From Vespa crabro (Eukaryota > Arthropoda > Insecta > Hymenoptera > Vespidae), in assembly GCF_910589235.1 (NCBI RefSeq), contig NC_060958.1, forward strand, positions 2,852,725 through 2,916,724: a stretch of DNA of 64,000 nucleotides, given 5' to 3'. A model generated the notes under the pieces. That model ran no database searches, had not been told where the DNA came from, and saw only the letters and a list, made by a program, of their open reading frames with translations. The position numbers and the translations under genes were made by a program. The first letter of the stretch is position 1; each line of letters begins with the position of its first letter. Shown here piece after piece: positions 24,024-37,600 of this stretch.

Positions 24024-26957
24024 TTGTAATTATAATTATTGTTATCACTATTATTCTTATTACTATTATTGTTATAACTATTATTGTTATTGCAATTATT
24101 GTTATTATTGTTATTGTTATTACGACTATGATTATTGTTATTGTTATTATTGTTATCATAATTGTTTATATTGTTATAGTTATTTTTATAATGGTTATTG
24201 CTATTATTGTAATTATTATTATTGTCATTGTTATTGTTATTATCTTTACTGTTATTATTATTATTGCTACTGTTATTATTCATATTATTGTTCTTCTTAT
24301 TATTGTTATTGTTATTATTGTTATTATTGTTCATGTTATTATTGTTATTGTTATTGATATTATTGTTATCTTTATAATTGTTATTGTTATTGTGATTATT
24401 GTTATCTTTATTAATGTTATTGTTATTATTCTTATTTGTAAATATTGTTGTTGCTATTATTGACATCATTAATATTGTTATTGTTATTACTATTATTGAC
24501 ACCATTATTATTGTTATTCTTATTACTATTATTATTATTGTTATTTTTATTATTGTTGTTATTATTTTTAATATTATTATTATTATTGCTTTTATAGTTA
24601 TTATTATTAATGTTAATGATATTGTTATTATTGTTATTATTATTATGATTGGTAATGTTATAATTGTCATTGTTATTATTGTTATTGTTATTTTTGTTAT
24701 TCTTATTAATGTTATTATTGTTTTTATTATTATAGTTATTGTTATTGATATTATTGTTTTTGTTATTATTGTTATTGTTACTATTATTATTACTATTATT
24801 ATTATTATTATTATTATAATTATTATCATTATTATTATTATTATTACTATTATCATTATTGTTATTATTATTATTGTTATTATTATTATAGTTATTATTA
24901 TCTTTATTATTGTTATTTTTATATTGTTATTGTTATTATTGTAATTTTTAATATTGTTATTATTGCTAATGTTATTACTGGTATGGTTATTATTTTTAGT
25001 AATGTTATTAATATAATTGTTATTGTCAATATAGTTATTATTATTGTTGTTATTATATTTACTGCAATAATTGATATTGTTATTATTGTTATTGCTATTT
25101 TTGTTATTACTAATGTTATTATTATTATTATTTCTGTTATTATTGTTATTATTATTATTACTATTATTATTATTATATTTGATATTGTTATTATGGCTTT
25201 TGTTATTATTGTTATTGCTATTATTGTCATTGTTATTAATGTTAATGTTAATATTGATATTGTTATTACTTTTATTATTATAATTAATATTATTATTATT
25301 ATTATTGTTATTTATATTGGTATTTTTATTATTGTTATTGGTACTGTTACTTTCCTTATTATTATTATTGTTAATATAATATGCTTATTATTATTATTGA
25401 AATTGATATTACTGTTATTATTGTTATTGTTATTATTGCTATTGTTGTTATTATTATTGTTATTATTGTTATTGTTATTTTCGTTATGGTTATTATTGTT
25501 ATTGTTATTATTGGTATTGTTGTTATTTTTATTGTTATTACTATTATTCTATTGTTAATGTTGTTATTATATATTTTGTTATTATTATTATTGTTATTTT
25601 GATTATAATTGTTTTTGTTATTACTGTTATTGCTATTATTCATATTGTTATTATAGTAAGTGTATTTATTGTTAATGTTATTATTGTTATTGTTATTATT
25701 ATTATTGTTATAATTGTTATTGTTATAATTGTTAATGTTAATATTGTTATTGTTATTAATTTTATTGTGATTAATTATTGTTAATGAAACTACTGTTATG
25801 ATTGTTCTTGATATTATTGTTTTTAATGTTATTGTTATTATTGTTATTCATATTATTGTTATTATTGTTAATGATATTACTGTTATTATTGTTATTGTTA
25901 ATATTGTTTTTCTTATTGCTATTATTATTATTGTTATAGTTATTGTTGCATTTGTTGTTATTATTATTGTTATTATTGTTATTGGAAATTGTTATTATTA
26001 TTATTGTTATTATTGTTATTTTTGTTATTGTAATTATTGCTAAGTTTATTATTGTTATTGTTATTAATGTTTTTGTTATTGCTATTATAATTATTGTTAT
26101 TGTTATTGTTGCTATTGTTGTTAGTATTATTGTTATTATTGTTATTTCTGTTACTGTTATTATTTCTATTGTTATTATTGTTATTATTATTATTGTTATT
26201 TTGATATTATTGTTATTTGTTATTATTGTTGTTGTTGACATTGTTATTATTGTCGAGGCTATTATTTTTATTATTGTTATTGTTATTATTGTTATTGTTA
26301 ATATTGTTATTGATATTACTATCATTGTAATTGTTATTAATTTTATTGTTATTCTTGTCATTGTCATTATTATTATTGCTAATATGGTTATTGTTATTAA
26401 TGTTATTAATGTTATTGCTATTATTGTTATTGTTATTGTTATTGCTGTTACTTTTATTGTTCTTACAATTATAGTCATTTGTTGTTATTTTGATTCTTAT
26501 TATTATTATTGTTATAATTGTTATTGTTATTTGTTATTATTGTTATTGTTAATGTAATTGTTATTATTGAAATTGTTGATAATCCTATTATATTTATTAT
26601 TGTTATTGTTAGTGTTGTTATTGTTATTATTGTTATTGTAAATTTTTTTATTGTTGTTATAATTATTGTTATTATTGTTATTATTGATATTGTTATTGTT
26701 ATTATTGTCATTGTTGTTATTTATAATATTGTTATTATAACTATCATTATTCCTATTATTATTATTGTTATTGTTATTGTTATTGATAATATTATTGTTA
26801 TTATTGCAATTATTTTTATTGATATTATTGATATTTTTATTATTATTATTGTTATCATTGTTATTGCTGTAATTGTTATTATTGGTATAGTTATTATTGT
26901 TATTGATATTATTGTAATTGTTATTAATGTTAATGTTAATATTGTTATTGCTATTAG

Positions 26958-26991
<34 letters not shown>

Positions 26992-28985
26992 GTTATTGTT
27001 ATTTATATTGTTATTTTTATTATTGTTATTGGTACTGTTACTTTCCTTATTATTATTGTTGTTAATATTATTATGCTTATTATTATTATTGTTGTTGTTA
27101 TTGTTGCTATTGTTGTTATTATTATTGTTATTATTGTTATTGGATATTGTTATCATTATTATTGTTATTATTATTATTGTTGTTATTGTTATTATTGTTA
27201 TGGATATTATTGTTATTGTTATTATTGGTATTATTGTTATTTTTATTGTTATTACTATTATTCTATTGTTAATATTCATATTATAATTTTAGTTATTATT
27301 ATTATTGTTACTATTATTATTGTTATTGATATTATTCATATTATTATTATAGTTATTGTTGTTATTGTTATTGTTATTATAATTATTGATATAATTGATA
27401 TTGTTATATTTGTTATTGTTAATATTGTTATTGTTATCACTATAATGGTATTTATAGTTTGTTAATGTAACTACTGTTTTTATTGTTCTCGATTGTATTG
27501 TTTTTATTGTCATTTTTAATATTGTTATTTGTTATTGTTATTACTATTATCGTTATTGCTATTATCGTTTTTGTTTTCTTTATTATTTCTATTATTGTTA
27601 TTGTTGATATTTTTATTATTATTATTATTATCATTGTTATTGCTGTTAATATTATTATTGTTATTGTTATTATTGTTATTGTTATTAATGTTAATGTTAA
27701 TATTGTTATTGTTATTAATTTTATTATTATTATTATTAATATTATTAATCATATTTATATTATTTTTTTTAATATTGTTATTGTTACTATTACTTTCCTT
27801 ATTATTATTATTGCTATGATTATTATCGATAATATGTTTATTGTTAATATTATTATGCTTATTACTATTACTGTTATTGATATTACTGTTATTATTGTTA
27901 TTGTTATTATTGTTTTTGTTATTGCTATTATTATTGTTGTTATTGTTATCGTTGCTATTGTTGTTATTATTATTGTTATTATTGTTATTGGATATTGTTA
28001 TTATTACTATTTTTATTATTGTTATTGTAGTTATTGTTATTATTGTTAAGGGTATTATTGCTATTGTTATTATTGGTATTGTTGTTAATTTTATTTTTAT
28101 TACTATTATTCTATAGTTAATATTATTATTTTAATTTTTGTTATTATTATTATTGTTACTATTATTATTGTTACTATTATTACTGTTATTGCTATTATTC
28201 ATATTGTTATTATAGTTATTGTCATTATTGTTATTGTTATTATAATTATTGTTATAATTGTTATTTTTATTAATGTTATTGTTATTACTGTTATTTTTAT
28301 TGTTATTACAATTATTGTTATTATTATTATTGTTATTGTTATTTTTGTTATTGATTTTATTATTATTGCTCATATGTTTATTGTTATTATTATTATTAAT
28401 GTTATTGCTATTTTTGATATAGTTATGATTATTTTTATTATTGTTATTATTGTTAGTGTTAATATTAATGTTATTATTGTTATTGTTATTGTTATTCTAA
28501 TTATTACTGCTATATTTGATATTGTTATTTTTGTTATTATTTTTATTGTTATTAATTTTATTGTTATTACTGTATTTGTTATTATTGTTATTATTGCTAT
28601 TATTTTTATTATTATTAATGTATTTGTTATTATTGTTATTATTGTTATTTTTGCTGTTATTACTATTATTTATATGTTATTATTGTTAATGTCGCCATTA
28701 TTATTATTATTATTGTTATCATTATTACTGTTATTGTTATTGTTAATATTGTCATTGTTGTTATTTCTAATATTGTTATTATAACTATTGTTATTCCTAT
28801 TATTAATATTGTTATTGTTATTGTTATTGATATTATTATTATTGTTATTGCAATTATTGTTATTGATATTATTGATATTTTTTTATTATTATTGTTACCA
28901 TTGTTATTGCTGTTATTGTTATTATTGTTATTGCTATTATTGTCATTGTTATTAATGTTAATATTAATATTGTTATCGTTATTAC

Positions 28986-29037
<52 letters not shown>

Positions 29038-32000
29038 GTTATTTATATTGTAATTTTAATATTGTTATTGGTACTGTTACTGTACTTAATATTATTGTTA
29101 ATATTATTATGTTTATTATTATTATTGATATTGATATTACTGTTATTATTGTTCATGTTATTATTGTTTTTGTTATTGCTATTATCATTATTGTTATTGT
29201 TATTGTTGCCATTGTTGTTATTATTATTTTTATTATTGTTATTGGATATTCTTATTATTATTATTGATATTATTGTTATTGGATATTCTTATTATTATTA
29301 TTGATATTATTGTTATCGTTCATATTGTTATTATTGTTATTGTTGATAATTTTATTGTTATTACTGTTTTTCTATTGTTAGAATTGTTATTATAAATTTT
29401 GTTATTATTATTATTGTTATTTTCATTATGATTGTTATTGTTATTACTGTTATTGCTATTATTCATATTGTTATTATAGTAAGTGTTCTTATAGTTATTG
29501 TTATTATTGTTATTGTTATTATTATTATTGTTATAATTGTTTTTGTTATTAATGATAATGTTAATATTGATATTGTTATTACTATTATTGTTATTACTAT
29601 TATTGTTATTAATTATTGTTAATGTAATTACTGTTATTGTTGTACTTGATATTATTGTTATTATTGTTATTGTTATTACTGTTATTGTTATTGTAATTAC
29701 TATTATTGTTATTGTTATTATTGTTATTGTTATTCTTGTTAGTGATATTATTATTATTGCTTATATGTTTATTGTTATTATTATTATTAATGATATTGCT
29801 ATTTTTGTTATAGTTATGATTATTGTTATTATTGTTATTATTGTTATTATTAATATTAATGTTATTATTGTTATTGTTATTGTTATTCTTATTATTACTG
29901 ATATTTTTGATATTGTTATTTTTGTTAGTGTTATTATTGTTATTAATTATATTGTGATTAATGTATTTGATATTATTGTTAGTATTGCTATTATTTTTAT
30001 TGTTATTAATGTATTTGTTATTATTGTTATTTTTGTCATTGTGTTTTTATTACTATTATTATTATTGTTGTTATTGTTATTGTTGTTGTTAATACTATTA
30101 TTTATAACTTATTATTGTTATTTAAATTATTGCTACTTTAGTTATTATTGTTATTGTTAATATGGTTATTGTTAATATTATTATTCTTATTATTATTACT
30201 GTTATTGTTATTTTTGTTATTGTTATTATGTTTATTGTTATAATTGATATTGATATTATTGTTATATAGTTATTATTGTTATTGGTTTTTATTGTTGATG
30301 TTATTATTATTGCTGCCTTTTTTGATTCTGTTATTATTGTTATTGTTACTGTTGATACTTTTATTATTTTTATTTTTATAATAGTTATTGTTATTTGTTA
30401 TTATTGTTATTGTTAGTATTGTTATTGATATTACTGTCAAGGTAATTGTTATTAATGTTATTGTTATTCTTGTCATTGTCAATATTATTATTGCTAATAT
30501 GGTTATTGTTATTATTATTATTAATGTTATTGCTATTTTTGTTTTAGGTATGATTATTGTTATTATTGTTATTATTGTTATTATTAATATTAATGTTATT
30601 ATTGCTATTGTTATTGTTATTCTTATTATTTCTGCTATTTTTGATCTTGTTATTTTTGTTATTGTTATTATTGTTATTAATTTTATTGTGATTAATGTAT
30701 TTTATATTATTGTTATTGTTTTTATTGTTGTTGTTGTTAATGTTGTTGTAATTACTATTATTTATAAATTATTATTGTTATGTTGTCATTATTATTATTA
30801 CTATTGTTATATCATTGTTATTGTTATTTAAATAATTGTTATTGTTTTTCCTATTATTGTAATTGTTATTATTTTATTGTTATTTTTCTTATTGTTATTA
30901 TTGATATTGTTGATATTGTTTTCATTAATACTTTTATTATTTTTATTGTTGTTATTGTTATTATTGCTATCATTATTATTGTTATAAATGTTATTGTTCA
31001 TATAGTTATTGCTACTATAGTTATTTTTATTATTGTAAATATGGTTATTGTTAATATTATTATTCTTATTATTGTTATTGTTATTGTTATTTTTGTTATT
31101 GTTATTATGTTTATTGTTATAATTGTTATTATTATTACAGCTTTTTTTGATTCTGTTATTCTTGTTATTGTTATTGTTGATATTTTTATTATTTTTATTG
31201 TTATAATTGTTATTGTTATTTGTTATTATTGTTATTGTTATTTTAATTATTTTTGTTATTGTTGATATTTCTATTACAGTTATTACTGTTATTGTTAGTA
31301 TTGTTATTGTTATTATTGTTATTGTAAATTTTGTTATTGTTGTTGAAATTATTGTTATTATTGTTATTGTTATTATTGGTATTGTTGTTATTTTTATAGA
31401 TACTACTATTATTCTATTGTTAAAATTGTTATTATAATTTTTGTTATTATTATTATTGTTATTATTATTATTATTGTTATCGTTATTACTGTTATTGCTC
31501 TCATTAATATTGTTATTATAGTAATTGTTTTTGTATTTATTTCTATCATTGTATTTATTTCTATTATTGTAATTGTTATTATTGTTATTGTTAATATTAA
31601 AATACTTATTATTATTTTTGTTAATGTTATTTCTGTTATTGTTATTACTTCTATTGTTGTTATTGTTATTATTTTTATTGTTATTCTGATAATATTGTTA
31701 TTGTTATTTTTGTTGTTGTTAACATTGTTATTATTGTTATGGCTATTATCTTTATTATTTTTATTGTTATTATTGTTACTGTTAATATTGTTATTAATAT
31801 TACTATCAAGGTAATTGTTATTAATGTTATTGCTATTCTTGTCATTGTCATTATTATAATTATTAATATGGTTATTGTTATTAATGTTATTAATGTTATT
31901 GTTATTATTGTTATTGTTATTGTTATTGCTATTACTTTTATTGTTATTTCTATTATTGGTATTGTTATTATTGTTATTGTTATTATTATTATTGTTATAA

Positions 32001-34600
32001 TTATCATTGTTATTTGTAATTATTGTTATTGTTAACGTAATTGTTATTATTGAAATTGTTGATAATCCTATTATATTTAATATTGTTATTGTTAGTATTG
32101 TTATTGTTATTATTGTTATTGAATATTTTGTTATTGTTGTTATTATTATTGTTATTATTGTTATTATTGATATTGTTATTGTTATTATTGTCACTGTTGT
32201 TATTTTTAATATTGTTATTATAACTATTGTTATTCCTATTATTATTATTGTTATTGTTATTGTTATTAATATTATTGATATTCCTTTATTATTATTGTTA
32301 CCATTGTTATTGCTCTTATTGTTATTATTGTTATTGCTATTATGGTCTTTGTTATTAATGTTAATGTTAATAATTTTATTGTTATTACTTTTATTATTAT
32401 TATTATTATTATTTTTATTATTGTTATTTATATTGTTATTTTTAATATTGATATTGGTACTGTTACTTTCCTTATATTGGTTATATTGGTACTGTTACTT
32501 TCCTTATTATTATTATTGTTAATATTATTATGCTTATTATTATTATTGTTATTGATATTGCTGTTATTATTGTTATTGTTATTATTGTTCTTGATTTTAT
32601 TGTTCTTTATTTAATTGTTCTTATTGTTATTGATTTTATTATTATGCTTATTATGATTATTGTTATTGATATTACTGTCATTTTTGTTATTGTTATTTTT
32701 GTTCTTGTTATTGCTATTATTATTATTGTTATTGTTATTTTTGCTATTGTTGTTATTATTAGTGTTATTATTGTTATTGGATATTGTTATTATTATTATT
32801 GATATTATTGTTATTGTTGTTATTGTTATTATTGTTATGGTTATTATTGTTATTGTTATTATTGGTATTGTTTTTATTTTTGTTGTTATTACTATTATTC
32901 TATTGTTAATATTCTTATTATAAATTTTGTTATTATTATTATTGTAATTTTTATTATAATTGTTATTGTTATTACTGTTATTGCTATTATTCATATTGTT
33001 ATTATAGTAAGTGTTTTCATTGTTATTGTTATTATTGTTATTGTTATTATTATTATTGTAAAAATTGTTATTGTTATTATTGTTAATGTTAATATTGTTA
33101 TTGTTATTACGTTTATTGTCATTAATTATTGTTAATGTAACTACTGTTATTATTGTTCTTGATATTATTGTTATTATGATTATTGTTATTACTGTTATTG
33201 TTGTTGTTATTACTATCAAGGTAATTGTTATTAATGTTATTGTTATTCTTGTCATTGTCATTATTATTATTGCTAATATGGTTATTGTTATTATTAGTAT
33301 TAATGGTATTGCTATTTTTGTTACAGGTATGATTATTGTTATTATTGTTATTATTGTTATTATTAATATTAATGTTATTATTGTTATTGTTATTGTTATT
33401 CTTATTATTACTGATATTTTTGATATTGTTATTTTTGTTAGTGTTATTATTGTTATTAATTATATTGTGATTAATTTATTTGATATTATTGTTAGTATTG
33501 CTATTATTTTTATTGTTATTAATGTATTTGTTATTATTGTTATTATTGTCATTGTGTTTTTATTACTATTATTATTATTGTTGTTATTGTTATTGTTGTT
33601 GTTATTACTATTATTGTTATTGATTTTATTGTTGTTGTTGTTATTGTTGTTGTTATTACTATTATTTATAACATATTATTGTTAATGTTGTCATTATTAT
33701 TATTACTATTGTTTTTTTATTGTTATTGTTATTTAAATAATTGTTATTGTTTTTCCTATTATTGTTATTGCTATTAATTTATTGTTATTATTGTTATTGC
33801 TATTAATTTATTGTTATTATTGCTATTGTTATTATTGATATTGTTGATATTGCTTCCATTAATAATTGTATTATTTTTATTGTTGTTATTGTTATTATTG
33901 CTATCATTATTTTTGTTATGTATGTTATTGTTCATATAGTTATTGCTACTTTTGTTATTATTATTATTGTTAATATGGTCATTGATAATATTATTATTCT
34001 TATTATTATTATTGTTATTGTTATTTTTGTTATTGTTATTATGTTTATTGTTATAATTGTTATTGATATTATTGTTATATTGTTATTATTGTTATTATGG
34101 TTATTATTAATATTAATGTTATTATTGTTATTGTAATTGTTATTCTTATTATTACTGCTATTTTTGATATTGTTATTTTTGTTATTGTCATTATGTTTAT
34201 TGTTATAATTGTTATTGATATTATTGTTACATAGTTATTATTGTTATTGGTTATTATTTTTGATGTTATTATTATTACTGCCTTTTTTGATTCTATTATT
34301 ATTATTATTGTTATTGTTGATATTTTTGCTATTTTTATTGTTATAATTGTTATTGTTATTTGTTATTAATGTGATTGTTAGTATTGTTATTGTTATTATT
34401 GGTTTTGTAAATTTTGTTATTGTTGTTATAATTATTGTTATTATTGTTATTATTATTGTTATTATTGTTATTGTTGTTATTATTATTGATATTATTGTTA
34501 TTGTTATTGTTATTATTATTACTGCTATTATTGACGTTGATGTTATTGTTATTATTTTTATTGTTAAAATTGCGAATTTTATTAATGGTTATTATTGTTC
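24024..34600. repeat. Family B triplet repeat in reverse orientation (ATT/GTT on + strand), left part
   Basis: The theme is TTATTATTGTTATTG with almost no CpG. Rare longer words recur and mark old higher-order units: GGTACTGTTAC at about 25340, 27032, 29072, 32456 and 32497, and TCAAGGTAATTG at about 30437, 31806 and 33216. Their spacing is irregular (1.4-2.0 kb), so units here are diverged. No unique gene-like segment is present. All long open frames encode Ile/Val, Leu or Tyr/Cys strings (or Asn/Thr on the minus strand) and follow from the triplets ATT, GTT, TTA, TTG, TAT and TGT. Confidence 0.92.
28988..29037. repeat. Pure (TTA)n run
   Basis: About 16 uninterrupted TTA units inside the family B array, the longest pure run noticed there. 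A similar run lies at about 43760-43803. Confidence 0.8.
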
Positions 34601-37600
34601 TTGCTATTACTTTTAATATTGATATTTTTGTTTCTGTTATTATTGTTATTTTTATTATTGGTATTGTTGTTATTTTTATAGTTACTACTATTATTCTATT
34701 GTTAATATTGTTATTATAATTTTTGTTATTATTATTATTGTTATTATTATTATTATTGATATTGTTATTACTGTTATTGCTCTTATTCATATTGTTATTA
34801 TAGTAATAGTTTTTGCATTTATTTTTTATCATTGTAATTGTTATTATTGTTATTGCTAATATTATATTTCTTCTTATTATTATTGTTAATCTTATTTCTG
34901 TTATTGTTATTATTTCAATTGTCGTTATTGTTATTATTATTATTGTTATTTTGATAATATTTTTATTGTTATTATTGTTGTTGTTAACAATGTTATTATT
35001 GTTATGGCTATTATTTTTATTATTGTTATTGTTATTATTGTTATTGTTAATATAGTTATTGATTTTACTATCAAGGTAATTGTTATTAATGTTATTATTG
35101 TTCTTGTCATTGTCATTATTATTATTGCTAATATGGTTATTGTTATTATTATTATTAATGTTATTGCTATTTTTGTTATAGGTATGATTATTTTTAATAT
35201 TGTTATTATTGTTATTATTAATATTAATGTTATTATTGTTATTGTTATTGTTATTCTTCTTATTACTACTATTTCTGATATTGTTATTTTTGTTATTGTT
35301 ATGATTGTTATTAATTTTATTGTGATTAATGTATTTGATACTATTGTTAGTATTGCTATTATTTTCATTGTTATTATTTTTATTATTGTTATTGTGTTGT
35401 TATTACTTTTATTATTATTGTTGTTATTGTTATTGTTGTTGTTATTACTATTATTGTTATTGTTTTTATTGTTGTTGTTGTTATTGTTGTTGTTATTACT
35501 ATTGTTTATAACTTATTATTGTTAATGTTGTCATTATTATTATTATTATTGTTATTTTATTGTTATTGTTATTTAAATAATTGTTATTGTTTTTCCTATT
35601 ATTGTTATTGTTAGTATTTTACTGTTATTATTGTTATTGTTATTATGGATATTGTTGATTTGTTTTCATTATTACTTTTATTATTTTTATTGTTGTTATT
35701 GTTATTATTGCTATCATTATTATTGTTATTAATGTTATTGTTCATATAGTTATTGTTACTTTAGTTATTATTATTATTGTTAATATGGTTATTGTTAATA
35801 TTATTATTCTTATTAGTATTATTGTTATTGTTATTTTTGTTATTGATATTATGTTTATTGTTATAATTGTTATTGAAATTATTGTTATATTGTTATTAAT
35901 GTTATTGGTTATTATTGTTGATGTTATTATTATTACTGCTTCTTTGATTCTGTTATTTTTATTATTGTTATTGTTGATATTTTTATTATTTTTATTGTTA
36001 TAATTGTTATTGTTATTTGTTATTATTGTTATTGTTAGTATTGTTATTGTTATTATTGGTATTGTAAATTTTGTTACTGCTGTTATAATTATTGTTATTA
36101 TTGTTATTATTATTGTTATTATTGTTATTGTTGTTATTATTATTGATATTATTGTTATTGTTATTGTTATTATTATTACTGCTATTATTGACGTTGATGT
36201 TATTGTTACTATTTTTATTGTTAAAATTGTGAATTTTATTAATGGTTATTATTGTTCTTGCTATTACTTTTAATATTGATATTGTTGTTTCTGTTATTAT
36301 TGTTATTTTTATTATTGGTATTGTTGTTATTTTTATATTTACAACTATTATTCTATTGTTAATATTGTTATTATAATTTTAGTTATTATTATTATTGTTA
36401 TTATTATTATTATTGATATTGTTATTACTGTTATTGCCCTTATTCATATTGTTATTATAGTAATTGTTTTTGAATTTAGTTCTATAATTGTAATTGTTAT
36501 TATTGTTATTGTTAATATTATAATTCTTCTTATTATTATTGGTAATGTTATTTCTGTTATTGTTATTATTTCTATTGTTGTTATTGTTATTATTATTATT
36601 GTTATTTTGATAATATTGTTATTGTTATTATTGTTGTTGTTAACATTGTTATTATTGTTATGGCTATTATTTTATTATTGTTATTGTTATTCTTGCCATT
36701 GTCATTATTATTATTGCTAATATGGTTATTGTTATTATTATTATTAATGTTATTGCTATTTTTGTTACAGTTATGATTATTGTTATTATTGTTATTATTG
36801 TTATTATTAATATTAATGTTAGTATTGTTATTGTTATTGTTATTGTTATTCTTATTATTACTGCTATTTTTGATATTATTATTTTTGTTATTGTTATTAT
36901 TGTTATTAATTTGATTGTGATTAATGTATTTGATATAATTTTTAGTATTGCTATTATTTTTATTGTTATTAATGTATTTGATATTATTGTTATTATTGTT
37001 ATTGTGTTGTTATTACAATTATTGTTATTGTTTTTATTGTTGTTGTTGTTATTGTTGTTGTTATTACTATTATTTATAACTTATTATTATTAATGTTGTC
37101 ATTATTATTATTACTATTGTTATTTTATTGTTATTGTTATTATTGATATTGTTGTTATTGCTTTCATTAATAATTTTATTATTTTTATTGTTGTTATTGT
37201 TATTATTGCTATCATTATTATTGTTATTAATGTTATTGTTCATATAGTTATTGCTACTTTAGTTATTATTATTATTGTTATTGTTATTTTTGTTATTGTT
37301 ATTATGTTTATTGTTATAATTGTTATTGATATTATTGTTATATTGTTATTATTGTTATTGATTATTATTGTTGATGTTATTATTATTACTGCTTTTTTTG
37401 ATTCTGTTATTATTGTTATTGTTACTGTTGATATTTTTATTATTTTTATTGTTATAATTGTTATTGTTATTTGTTATTATTGTTATTGTTAGTATTGTTA
37501 TTGTTATTATTGGTATTGTAAATTTTGTTATTGTTGTTATAATTATTGTTATTATTGTTATTATTATTGTTATTATTGTTATTGTTGTTATTATTATTGA

